The notes under the pieces are model-generated. The model had not been told where the DNA came from. It did no database searches and saw only the letters and a list, made by a program, of their open reading frames with translations. Positions 25,784 through 32,143 of a stretch of 39,164 nucleotides of DNA are shown in pieces (the first letter of the stretch is position 1; every line of letters starts with the position of its first letter). The position numbers and the translations under genes were made by a program. Source of the DNA: Prevotellaceae bacterium (GTDB lineage: Bacteria; Bacteroidota; Bacteroidia; Bacteroidales; Bacteroidaceae); contig QAML01000072.1 in assembly GCA_003150315.1 (NCBI GenBank), positions 1 through 39,164 on the forward strand. Reading direction: 5' to 3'.

Positions 25784-26047
25784 ATGTTAAAGGTTATGGA
25801 GTTGAGAGTCAAAGAATTACTCAAAGAAAAAGGCGTAATGCACAAGGAGTTAGCCGAAAAATTGGGCGTTACTGATATTGCGTTACGTGCATCCCTCAAA
25901 GGGAATCCCACCATCGGAACACTCGAAAAGGTTGCGAACGTGTTGGGCGTATCGGTTCCGGAGCTATTCGCCCCTCAGCCGACCAACACAATTACCTGTC
26001 CGAAGTGTGGAACGGTGCTGGAGGTAAAGGAGAAGGAAGGGGAATAA
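25784..26047 (+). CDS. XRE-family repressor with CxxC tail
   Basis: 87 residues (or 83 from ATG 25796). LRVKELLKEKGVMHKELAEK, LGVTDIALRASLKGNPTIGT and LEKVANVLGVSVPELFAPQP form a standard HTH_3 domain. The C-terminus ITCPKCGTVLEVKEKEGE has one CxxC pair, half of a zinc ribbon, so a dimer could bind a shared metal. This compact form is common in Bacteroidetes phages and plasmids. It is divergent to the accessory block and lies just upstream of the NYN leader, so it may control one or both. Confidence 0.8.
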   Translation: MLKVMELRVKELLKEKGVMHKELAEKLGVTDIALRASLKGNPTIGTLEKVANVLGVSVPELFAPQPTNTITCPKCGTVLEVKEKEGE

Positions 26048-26076
26048 TATGTATGTATTAAAAAATCGGCAAAAGA

Positions 26077-26108
26077 TTTGCATTTTGAAATATGGTGCAT
26101 TATTTTTG
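26077..26108 (+). promoter_or_regulatory. Promoter of the leader RNA and NYN gene
   Basis: TTTG at 26077-26080, 20-base spacer, TATTTTTG at 26101-26108. Transcription should begin near 26113, about 110 bases before the coding start, so the unit has a long leader. Confidence 0.65.
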
Positions 26109-26112
26109 TGCC

Positions 26113-26200
26113 ATAATCCGAAGCCAGTAGGCTGGCAAAAAAATCCGATGCAGATAGGTCTGCCGTTAAGCCACTCGCAAGGGTGGCTTAATTGTTTTTT
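26113..26200 (+). ncRNA. Structured leader: two tandem repeats then terminator
   Basis: Two 27-base units start with AATCCGA (26115 and 26142). Each is followed by a small hairpin: AGCC/GGCT around AGTA, then GCAGA/TCTGC around TAGG. Next comes a terminator-like hairpin AAGCCAC/GTGGCTT (26168-26189) and AATTGTTTTTT. The order promoter, repeats, terminator, RNase-like gene is the architecture of type III toxin-antitoxin loci, where the repeats are an RNA antitoxin and the terminator sets the RNA:mRNA ratio. A regulatory attenuator is the simpler alternative. Confidence 0.5.
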
Positions 26201-26222
26201 CAATTAAAAACTCAAACTTTAA

Positions 26223-26813
26223 ATGACGACCAAAGTAAACATTTTAATCGACGGAGGCTTTTTCTGGCAATGTTTCAAAAAAGCTAACAAGAGAAATCCT
26301 CAACCCGCAGATGTCGTTAAAACAGTAGGGGATGTTATGACTCTTGTCCGTAATAAGACCAATGGGGAAACAGAAGATATTTTATTTCGTGTGTTTTACT
26401 ACGATTGCAGGCCGTTTGGCGGAGAAATAAAAGATACCACTGGAAAGATTATTAATTATTCCGCAAGTTCTGGTTATGCAATGAAAAATAAATATCTCGA
26501 CACCTTGTGCTCGATGGATAGGTTTGCTCTCCGTTTAGGAGAGCTATCATTCACAGGATGGAAACAAGATATTTATAGTAAACAAATGAAGCCGGATTTC
26601 AAACAAAAAAGTGTAGATATGAAATTCGGTCTTGATATGGCTACTATGGCGACAAAACGTTCTGTGGATAAAATAGTACTCATTGCAGGAGATTCGGATT
26701 TCATCGCTCCCATTAAATTTGCACGTAAAGAGGGGTTGTTAATTTATTTGTACCCGCTGGGGAATCCCATCAAACAATCTCTTCGGGGGCATTGTGATTA
26801 TGTTCTGAAATAA
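26223..26813 (+). CDS. NYN-domain (PIN-like) putative RNase
   Basis: 196 residues. KVNILIDGGFFWQCFKKANK at the N-terminus supplies the first catalytic Asp (D10). KSVDMKFGLDMATMATKRSV gives D132 and D138, and DKIVLIAGDSDFIAPIKFAR gives D157/D159. This is the NYN (DUF88-like) fold, whose acidic cluster binds divalent metal and cuts RNA. The last part, YLYPLGNPIKQSLRGHCDYV, is the usual closing strand. The protein is near full length for a stand-alone NYN domain. It is preceded by a repeat-bearing leader RNA (26113-26200), so it could be the toxin of an RNA-antitoxin pair or a phage RNA-processing enzyme. Confidence 0.85.
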   Translation: MTTKVNILIDGGFFWQCFKKANKRNPQPADVVKTVGDVMTLVRNKTNGETEDILFRVFYYDCRPFGGEIKDTTGKIINYSASSGYAMKNKYLDTLCSMDRFALRLGELSFTGWKQDIYSKQMKPDFKQKSVDMKFGLDMATMATKRSVDKIVLIAGDSDFIAPIKFARKEGLLIYLYPLGNPIKQSLRGHCDYVLK

Positions 26814-26820
26814 AATAAAT

Positions 26821-26836
26821 CCGTCGAATTCGACGG
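26821..26836 (+). terminator. Hairpin after the NYN gene
   Basis: CCGTCGAATTCGACGG is a perfect 16-base palindrome 8 bases after the NYN stop, followed by GTTTAG. It could act as a weak terminator. Confidence 0.4.
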
Positions 26837-26880
26837 GTTTAGAAATGCCGCTGGTGCCAATAAATTCTCACTAACTCCAT

Positions 26881-27006
26881 TCAAGCCTGTAGCAAATCGA
26901 GCAACCTGCATCTGATCGACTCAAATACTGGCTGAGGCAGTTCCATCTCTAAATCCTTGAGCAGGTCGGCGATTCTGTCGGCCCGTTCTTTTTCTTCGTG
27001 TTCCAT
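26881..27006 (-). CDS. 41-residue acidic helical protein
   Basis: Starts at ATG 27006 with MEHEEKERADRIADLLKDLE and continues MELPQPVFESIRCRLLDLLQ A. It begins 4 bases after the stop of the HExxH gene and so is the last member of that operon. Two amphipathic helices are joined by LPQP. No family is recognised. The good spacing and clean frame support a real small gene. Confidence 0.55.
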   Translation of the reverse strand: MEHEEKERADRIADLLKDLEMELPQPVFESIRCRLLDLLQA

Positions 27007-27009
27007 GTC

Positions 27010-27429
27010 TTAAGTTTTACAGTTACAGCAGCATATGAATTCGTGGATGTCTTTCCACAAGAGACTGTTCAGGTCTCCGGTCAGATAGGCGACCTGCTCG
27101 CCTCCCATATCGAGACCGAACGTTTCGGCGATGTCATCGACCAAGTGTCGGAGCTCATGCTCGAAAGAATTCAGGAATTCGGCGTGCGACGAGTGAAGCC
27201 CGATCACCATGACAGTGCTGCGTAGCTTCTTGTTCGAGTACGTAAACCCGGTATCCATGTCGCAGCGCATAAGATTTTCCTGCACTCTGTTTTGAATCGA
27301 TTCGGGGCAATCTATGTCCTTTAGCGACAGCATTATTTCGCCCACATGGTAGCATGTTACCGCGTAAAATACACGTAGATGCCAGTCATACTTTTCTATG
27401 TGAACGTCGTTTCCTTTCACTTTTAGCAA
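27010..27429 (-). CDS. HExxH putative zinc metalloprotein
   Basis: 139 residues. FLNSFEHELRHLVDDIAETF contains HELRH at 91-95, the HExxH metal-binding motif. E111 in GGEQVAYLTG, 16 residues on, sits where gluzincin-type peptidases have their third ligand. The C-terminus is Cys-rich (ICCCNCKT). Such small HExxH proteins recur in Bacteroidetes phages and I know of no assigned substrate. The gene overlaps the upstream small gene by 44 bases. Peptidase activity is inference. Loss of the fold's other parts cannot be judged by eye. Confidence 0.7.
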   Translation of the reverse strand: MLKVKGNDVHIEKYDWHLRVFYAVTCYHVGEIMLSLKDIDCPESIQNRVQENLMRCDMDTGFTYSNKKLRSTVMVIGLHSSHAEFLNSFEHELRHLVDDIAETFGLDMGGEQVAYLTGDLNSLLWKDIHEFICCCNCKT

Positions 27430-27592
27430 ACTCTTGGTTCATCATGCGGCGCTGCCGTCGTGGCAGAGTGCTGTTCGCTTTGCTCATAAATTCAGACAGG
27501 CGTCGGTAATCCTTTTCGGGCATACTTTCGATCACCTCGCGCGGATTGGCTCCGGCGAGCATCCGGAGTGCATACTTATACATTGCCATTGT
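27386..27592 (-). CDS. Small basic protein
   Basis: 68 residues from ATG 27592: MAMYKYALRMLAGANPREVI, ESMPEKDYRRLSEFMSKANS, then TLPRRQRRMMNQEFAKSERK RRSHRKV. Helical with a strongly basic C-terminal third, suggesting nucleic-acid or ribosome binding. It overlaps the 57-residue gene upstream by 17 bases and the HExxH gene downstream by 44 bases. Nested starts point to coupled translation. No family is recognised. Confidence 0.6.
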   Translation of the reverse strand, partial: TMAMYKYALRMLAGANPREVIESMPEKDYRRLSEFMSKANSTLPRRQRRMMNQEFAKSERKRRSHRKV

Positions 27593-27749
27593 CAACAAGA
27601 ACGATTAACCGTATTTTGTTAGCCTCATCCGACGCGTCCTGCGTGAGGAACGCCAGTATTTCGTTGGCTCGTGCCATAAGCTCTACACCGTCTTTCGTCG
27701 TCCGCTGCGCGATTTCAAGCGCGTATTTTCTCAGTTCGATATTGTCCAT
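27576..27749 (-). CDS. 57-residue helical protein
   Basis: ATG 27749 gives MDNIELRKYALEIAQRTTKD, GVELMARANEILAFLTQDAS, DEANKIRLIVLVDNGNV. It looks like one long amphipathic helix followed by a strand. The frame and the overlap with the next gene support it. I recall similar short 'IELRKYALEIA' proteins in Bacteroidetes prophages without known function. It is preceded by a terminator hairpin at 27776. Confidence 0.6.
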   Translation of the reverse strand: MDNIELRKYALEIAQRTTKDGVELMARANEILAFLTQDASDEANKIRLIVLVDNGNV

Positions 27750-27775
27750 TGCTTTGTTTTAAGTCGAATAAAATA

Positions 27776-27803
27776 GGGAGGCGCGTATGACGAAGCGCCT
27801 CCC
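27776..27803 (-). terminator. Terminator in the second late-like operon
   Basis: GGGAGGCGC / GCGCCTCCC, 9-bp stem, followed on the minus strand by TATTTTATT. It separates the 27810-30353 block from the small-gene group to its left. Confidence 0.7.
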
Positions 27804-27809
27804 CTTCGG

Positions 27810-28214
27810 TTACAGAAAGTCTTCCCAGATCAGAGGCTCGCCTTTGGCGATACAGTCGGCATAGTATCTCGTAAGAGCTATGCCGTCTTCGCCATCCGGA
27901 TCGTCTATGTACGCCTTGACGTACTGCATGATCTGGGCCTCGGAAGACAGGGGCTTCGGATAGAAGTCCGAGTAGGCCATGTTGGCGACGTACATGCAAT
28001 CGTAGCCTTTCGCCTTTTCGATTGTCAGTCCGTTACGCTCAATGGCCTGCTTGACCTCCTCGTGCGTCCACCGGTGCGACGACCCGTCGGCGTTTTTCAT
28101 CCGCTTGGGGTCCGTCGCATATTCCGCGAGCTTTTGCGAGAAATGCCATCCATAGTGAGACAGGTATTCACGCATTCCCCGTGGTATCTGCTCGTAAACG
28201 TCGAGTCTGTCCAT
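27810..28214 (-). CDS. Conserved phage protein of unknown function
   Basis: 134 residues. MREYLSHYGWHFSQKLAEYA, TDPKRMKNADGSSHRWTHEE and VKQAIERNGLTIEKAKGYDC, then a segment of aromatic residues (MYVANMAYSDFYPKPLSSEA). The 'YLSHYGWHF...K' start is shared with a family seen in many gut Bacteroidales prophages in this same cassette (Asn-rich protein, beta protein, coiled-coil protein, Gly/Arg protein, this gene). Function unknown. It may be a structural accessory protein, as the cassette shares its promoter type with morphogenesis genes. Confidence 0.65.
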   Translation of the reverse strand: MDRLDVYEQIPRGMREYLSHYGWHFSQKLAEYATDPKRMKNADGSSHRWTHEEVKQAIERNGLTIEKAKGYDCMYVANMAYSDFYPKPLSSEAQIMQYVKAYIDDPDGEDGIALTRYYADCIAKGEPLIWEDFL

Positions 28215-28217
28215 AGT

Positions 28218-28490
28218 CTACCGACGTCTGTAGCGAGAATACGGACCGGTTCCACGCACTCCACGACGCTCGCCATAGTCATAGTCGTCGTCATCGTCTT
28301 CTTTCCACGGCTCACGCATTCCATAGCCTCCGCGTCCGCCTCCGGAATAGCCTCCGCGCTCGCCGTAGCCTTCGTGCATCTCCTCCATTGCCTTTTTGTA
28401 ACCTTTGCGATATGCTTTCTCAAGCATCTCGTCGATCTGCTCGTCGTCTCCGTTGAAGCCGCGAGCGATCCCTATTGCATTCCATCCCAT
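28218..28490 (-). CDS. Gly/Arg/Tyr-rich low-complexity protein
   Basis: 90 residues. A short helical N-terminus (MGWNAIGIARGFNGDDEQID EMLEKAYRKGYKKAMEEMHE) is followed by a low-complexity tail with GYGERGGYSGGGRGGYGMRE, an Asp run (DDDDDYDYG) and RRGVRGTGPYSRYRRR. It is probably disordered and nucleic-acid binding, like RGG-type tails. It sits 3 bases from both neighbours in the cassette. Function unknown. Confidence 0.65.
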   Translation of the reverse strand: MGWNAIGIARGFNGDDEQIDEMLEKAYRKGYKKAMEEMHEGYGERGGYSGGGRGGYGMREPWKEDDDDDYDYGERRGVRGTGPYSRYRRR

Positions 28491-28492
28491 AA

Positions 28493-28999
28493 TTACTTGG
28501 TTTTTGGTGTCTCCGGTTTGAGAAGGCTCTTGATGTCGTTAAGCGTCGGAACGGACTTTATCAGTCCCTTCAGGTCGGCCAGCTCCTTGTTCAGCCTCTT
28601 GATCTCCTCATCCTGCTCTCGGGTCTTGGCGTAGGACGGGTCGAGCTCTTTGAGTATTTGATCGTATGCGGCCAGGTTGGCCTTGTGCCGGTCGAACGAG
28701 TTGATGATGTCCGTGCTCTCCTTCTGCGCTGCCGTGATCGCCGGCATAAGCCCCTCGCGTGTCATGGAAACAGTAAGGCCGTCTTTCGACTCGACGTCCA
28801 TATTGGTCCTAACGCCCCACGACTCGTTATTATCCAGAACGATATTGATATATTGCTGCTGAAACGGCGTGAGTTGCCCCGGCGTAGGCTGCGGATAATA
28901 GGGTATGCCTATCTCCTTGACTGTTGCGACATAGAATTTCGGCGTCTCCCGAGTGTCTAAGACGTACACGGAACTGCCCTTTCTCAAATTCAGAAACAT
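28493..28999 (-). CDS. Conserved cassette protein with coiled coil
   Basis: 168 residues. A beta-rich N-terminal half (LRKGSSVYVLDTRETPKFYV, VNMDVESK-like ESWGVRTNMDVESKDGLTVS) is followed by a helical half (SYAKTREQDEEIKRLNKELA DLKGLIKSV). I recall this arrangement in a conserved small-gene cassette of Bacteroidetes phages. It could be a virion accessory protein. It follows an 11-bp hairpin at 29018. Confidence 0.65.
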   Translation of the reverse strand: MFLNLRKGSSVYVLDTRETPKFYVATVKEIGIPYYPQPTPGQLTPFQQQYINIVLDNNESWGVRTNMDVESKDGLTVSMTREGLMPAITAAQKESTDIINSFDRHKANLAAYDQILKELDPSYAKTREQDEEIKRLNKELADLKGLIKSVPTLNDIKSLLKPETPKTK

Positions 29000-29017
29000 G
29001 GTTTTTAATTTTTAAAT

Positions 29018-29048
29018 AGGGAAGCCCGAAGCGTTTACGGGCTTCCCT
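29018..29048 (-). terminator. Hairpin terminator within the cassette
   Basis: An 11-bp perfect stem, AGGGAAGCCCG / CGGGCTTCCCT, followed on the minus strand by ATTTAAAAATT. It would make the two upstream genes (29058-30353) more abundant than the rest of the operon. Confidence 0.7.
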
Positions 29049-29057
29049 GCTGATTGG

Positions 29058-29399
29058 TTAAACAATGCCTGTCATGATTTGCAGCGTGTTCGTAGTCCGG
29101 TCGAACCAGAACTCGTAAACGCCCGTCCCCGGAATGTCGGCGACCGTCAGGGGCGCTCCGTCGAATTTGGTGACGGCCTGTGTCGCTCCATTGGTCGAGA
29201 ACAGAATGGGCAGCGTCCCGGTGGTTCCGGTAGGAATCTTCTGGGCTATGTCCACGAATACCGTTCCCCGATACCATGCGTTGACAAACGCATGGTTCTG
29301 AAAGGCGAACACTACATTGTCGGTATTGACAGTAACCGCAGTGGTCGCAATAGCGGCCGACCCGCGGCGGTTAACGAGCGTGAAAGGATATACTGCCAT
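29058..29399 (-). CDS. Small beta-rich cassette protein
   Basis: 113 residues, almost all strands: MAVYPFTLVNRRGSAAIATT, VTVNTDNVVFAFQNHAFVNA, GTVFVDIAQKIPTGTTGTLP, VYEFWFDRTTNTLQIMTGIV. It looks like a small jelly-roll or Ig-like domain as found in head or tail decoration proteins. It lies 18 bases from the Asn-rich gene and shares its terminator. A virion role is inferred from fold-like pattern and late-type promoter only. Confidence 0.65.
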   Translation of the reverse strand: MAVYPFTLVNRRGSAAIATTAVTVNTDNVVFAFQNHAFVNAWYRGTVFVDIAQKIPTGTTGTLPILFSTNGATQAVTKFDGAPLTVADIPGTGVYEFWFDRTTNTLQIMTGIV

Positions 29400-29417
29400 A
29401 GCAACCTCCTTTCTTGA

Positions 29418-30353
29418 TTAACCCCAGAAGCCGTTGCCCCAACCGTTCACGCCGAAGCCGATTCCGTACTGTGCGGCAACACACGTAGGCACGCCGACAA
29501 TCGGACTGTAGGGTACGGTAGCCGTTTCCGGCAGCTTGCACTTGATCCCGTTGACGTCGTTTTGCAGGCTGTTTACCGCATTCACGATAGGAGTCGTTGC
29601 CTGACCTATCATCTGACCGAAAGCGGCCGTCTGATGCTCCTGCGAGAGCTGGTTGAGCAGCGTCGAGTTCTTTTCGCGCAACGCATCGATCTTGTCCTGA
29701 AGCGCCTGAGTCTGCATCTGGTCGAGCTTGCCGATGATCGCGTTGGTGTTGGCCGTTCCGGCATCGCGCAGAGCGAGGGTGTTCTGATTCGCCGTGTTGA
29801 CCAGCGTGTTGGTCTGGTTGCAGGTAGCCAACTGACTCTCGTATCCTTGCTGCTGGATCATCGTGCGAACGTTGCAGCAGCATTCTGCCATCTGGGCGGC
29901 AATCTGGTTATTGCCTGCCTGAATGGCGTTGATTACTTGCTGTCCCGTCATTCCGACCTGACCGGCCACTTTGTCGATTGAGCCCTGAAGGCTGCAAATC
30001 GCGGTTTGGATCTGCTGAACGGAGCAGTTGAGCGACGAGGCAAGCTGAGTGATTGCCGAGCCGTTGCCCTGAATAGCGTTCATCAGCAGTTCACGGCCCG
30101 CATCGCCGTTGAGTTGAGCAGGCAGCGAGTTCATACCGTTGCCGCCCCAGCCGTTGCCGCCGCAGATGGCCCACAGCAAGATGATCCATAACAACCAGCA
30201 GCCGTCGCCGCCCCATGCGCTTCGGTTGTTGTTGCCGTTCATCAGCGCCGCTACGAGATTCGGGTCCATACCCCGATTCTGCATCAGGGCCGGAAGCAGA
30301 GAGGCAACGCTCGAATTGCCCCCGTCGCCGAACATGAAAATGTCTTTGTCCAT
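29418..30353 (-). CDS. Asn/Gln-rich cassette protein
   Basis: 311 residues. The start MDKDIFMFGDGGNSSVASLL is followed by a short very hydrophobic run between Gly/Asn stretches (WLLWIILLWAICGGNGWGGN, about 53-72). The middle is Asn/Gln/Ala-rich helix (QQVINAIQAGNNQIAAQMAE CCCNVRTMI, later IIGKLDQMQTQALQDKIDAL). The end is Gly/Trp-rich (GIGFGVNGWGNGFWG). Proteins of this look are frequent in gut phages and annotated only as hypothetical. Its own palindrome promoter (30414) and a following terminator suggest high expression. A virion, fibre or membrane role is possible. Confidence 0.75.
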   Translation of the reverse strand: MDKDIFMFGDGGNSSVASLLPALMQNRGMDPNLVAALMNGNNNRSAWGGDGCWLLWIILLWAICGGNGWGGNGMNSLPAQLNGDAGRELLMNAIQGNGSAITQLASSLNCSVQQIQTAICSLQGSIDKVAGQVGMTGQQVINAIQAGNNQIAAQMAECCCNVRTMIQQQGYESQLATCNQTNTLVNTANQNTLALRDAGTANTNAIIGKLDQMQTQALQDKIDALREKNSTLLNQLSQEHQTAAFGQMIGQATTPIVNAVNSLQNDVNGIKCKLPETATVPYSPIVGVPTCVAAQYGIGFGVNGWGNGFWG

Positions 30354-30372
30354 AGTTTGTGAAAATTGATGT

Positions 30373-30398
30373 TACACCCTCTCACGCGGGGTGTTTTG
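30373..30398 (-). other. Hairpin in the 5' UTR of the Asn-rich gene
   Basis: ACACCC / GGGTGT stem with a 9-base loop lies between promoter P4 and the start codon, with A/T-rich flanks. It may protect the 5' end of an abundant mRNA. The remainder of 30354-30630 holds only divergent promoters. Confidence 0.35.
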
Positions 30399-30413
30399 AC
30401 GATAGCTATGAAG

Positions 30414-30450
30414 CAAAAATGACAACGGGTAGCACATTGTGCTACCCGTT
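30414..30450 (-). promoter_or_regulatory. Late-type promoter P4 with long palindrome
   Basis: Minus strand -7 box CATTTTTG at 30414-30421, then a 20-base spacer with CACAATGTGC in the register of P1-P3. The -33 box is replaced by GTAG. The palindrome here extends to 27 bases (30424-30450, arms AACGGGTAGCACA / TGTGCTACCCGTT around one base). The stronger site with a poorer -33 box suggests an activator rather than a repressor. Confidence 0.6.
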
Positions 30451-30553
30451 TGCATATTAATGATATTTTATTTGTATTCAGTATTTTATGTGCAAATTAA
30501 TTATGCGTAAAAATAATGTTTGTGTTATCATAGAATTTTTTTTTGAAAAAAGT

Positions 30554-30584
30554 TTTGCATATTCAAAATATATTCTTACCTTTG
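30554..30584 (+). promoter_or_regulatory. Promoter of the 30634-32099 operon
   Basis: TTTG at 30554-30557, 19-base spacer, TACCTTTG at 30577-30584: a full consensus match. The start codon lies 49 bases beyond. Confidence 0.75.
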
Positions 30585-30633
30585 TAATGAAGTTAAACCT
30601 CAAACCAAAGCCGACGGGCTATAAGCGGACGAT

Positions 30634-31365
30634 ATGAAAAAGTACATCGACACCATCAACGAACTCCGCGCAATGAATGTGCGCGACATCTTTGAAAAGG
30701 TATCCAATTACCATTATTTGAGCAATAACAGCGTCGAATATTCTGATGACGCATACTTCATTTTCAATATCATCACCGAAATCGGAGAAGGTTTCGTGGT
30801 TGACATTTGCAAGAAAGCCAGTTGTGACAATCGCGCGATTTCCGTAAAGCAAGCATGGTGTGTTGCTTTCGCGATCAAAAAGCTGACCGACGATCAGGCC
30901 GAGGCTTGCGCCGCCCGTATGGAGGCACTCGATGCTGAGGTAGAGTCGACCGAAGTCGCAAAAGCCGAATGTGATATTGAAAACGACAAAAAAGAAAATA
31001 CCGAAACTGAAAATATAACCGAAAAAAATATGAAAGCATCAGACATTCGTGTTATTAACGAAAATCAAGAAAGCGGACGAGTGTTCATTCACTTGACCGA
31101 CGGGCAGACGATCTGCCGCGTTATGAGTACTCAAGAAGTCAGAAAAGCTCAGAAAATCAGATTGCGCGAAGGTATCGAGGCTTTTAAAAACGAAATAGTT
31201 CGGCTGTTCAATGATATCTATTCAAAACCTCAGGCTGTACGAAAAGTGCCGGTAGATCGAGACGAAGAACGATTTTGGACATTACACAATATGCGAAAGA
31301 TCGGTTCGCTGCCTTCAGAAGAAGAGTTGGAATGTCAATTACTTTTAAACAAATCAGATATTTAA
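30634..31365 (+). CDS. Hypothetical early protein
   Basis: 243 residues. The N-terminal domain (MKKYIDTINELRAMNVRDIF EKVSNYHYLSNNSVEYSDDA) is followed by an acidic low-complexity linker (~100-130, DIENDKKENTETENITEKNM) and a C-terminal domain (IRVINENQESGRVFIHLTDG, EGIEAFKNEIVRLFNDIYSK). The linker suggests two separate folds. No family is recognised. It is first of a three-gene plus-strand operon with a consensus promoter and is likely expressed early or in the lysogen. Confidence 0.65.
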   Translation: MKKYIDTINELRAMNVRDIFEKVSNYHYLSNNSVEYSDDAYFIFNIITEIGEGFVVDICKKASCDNRAISVKQAWCVAFAIKKLTDDQAEACAARMEALDAEVESTEVAKAECDIENDKKENTETENITEKNMKASDIRVINENQESGRVFIHLTDGQTICRVMSTQEVRKAQKIRLREGIEAFKNEIVRLFNDIYSKPQAVRKVPVDRDEERFWTLHNMRKIGSLPSEEELECQLLLNKSDI

Positions 31366-31368
31366 TTT

Positions 31369-31881
31369 ATGGCCAAAGATTATCCAGCTTTCATCATCGA
31401 CCGAAGCCGTCGGTCCGAAGCATCGCGCTTCACCGACGACTTCGTCGTGTGTACTGACAAAGAGGTCGGCTTTATCGCGCGGGTATATACTGTCCCCAAA
31501 TCGCGCCGCGCAGAGGTAGCCGCCCGTATGGATGCGCCTGAAGGTAAAAACCGTTATATGGCAGCTGTTGTAGGGGACACTGTTGTCGTGCTGGAGATCG
31601 TGCGGATGCTTTATGAACCTGTCGCGCATATCAACCGCCTGCCGCCGTTAATGAAGAAGGCTTTGAAGGCATACATGCACGGAGAGGCCGAAACCGTTCG
31701 GCGCGATGGCCTGCCATATGATAACCAGATTGCCGCACTCGACGAAGTGCTGCGTATGGCGCAGGCGCAGCATCCGCGACTTGTCGATATGAATGGCGAG
31801 AGCGTCGCAGATAAGTTTATCGAGGCACTTCGTTCGGCACGCGAGTCTGTCGTGTTGTTGCAGCGAATAACCAGACAGTAA
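31369..31881 (+). CDS. Hypothetical early protein
   Basis: 170 residues, starting MAKDYPAFIIDRSRRSEASR, with FTDDFVVCTDKEVGFIARVY, MAAVVGDTVVVLEIVRMLYE and a helical end (VADKFIEALRSARESVVLLQ). It starts 3 bases after the previous stop. The mixed alpha/beta content shows no motif I recognise. Codon use is GC-richer than in the gene before it, so the two may have different origins. Confidence 0.65.
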   Translation: MAKDYPAFIIDRSRRSEASRFTDDFVVCTDKEVGFIARVYTVPKSRRAEVAARMDAPEGKNRYMAAVVGDTVVVLEIVRMLYEPVAHINRLPPLMKKALKAYMHGEAETVRRDGLPYDNQIAALDEVLRMAQAQHPRLVDMNGESVADKFIEALRSARESVVLLQRITRQ

Positions 31882-31883
31882 TC

Positions 31884-32099
31884 ATGTTAGTATCGGGCGA
31901 GAAAAAGAATGGACACGGAGGAGCGCGTCGAGGGGCCGGGCGCAAACCCATAGACACCAAGCAACCGTCAACTACGATAACCTTGCGTGTGCCTTTGCGA
32001 TTGCGGGAAGAACTGAGAGAGTATACCAATAAGCACAAGATACCTATACGAGTGTTTCTCGAACAAGCGTTGTCAATTATGAAAAGGACCGAGGAGTAG
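31884..32099 (+). CDS. Small RHH-like DNA-binding protein
   Basis: 71 residues. GHGGARRGAGRKPIDTKQPS is the GGAR.GAGRK motif common at the start of phage DNA-binding proteins. TTITLRVPLRLREELREYTN and KHKIPIRVFLEQALSIMK follow as strand-helix-helix in ribbon-helix-helix style. It probably acts as a small transcription regulator, perhaps of its own operon. It overlaps a strong terminator at 32083. Confidence 0.7.
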   Translation: MLVSGEKKNGHGGARRGAGRKPIDTKQPSTTITLRVPLRLREELREYTNKHKIPIRVFLEQALSIMKRTEE

Positions 32100-32112
32100 T
32101 CTTCGGTCCTTT
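32083..32112 (+). terminator. Terminator of the early operon
   Basis: AAAGGACCGA / TCGGTCCTTT, a 10-bp stem that includes the stop codon of the RHH-like gene and has A/T-rich arms usable in both directions. It separates convergent transcription units. Confidence 0.75.
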
Positions 32113-32143
32113 CCTGTCATATTGATAGCTACATATTGCAATC

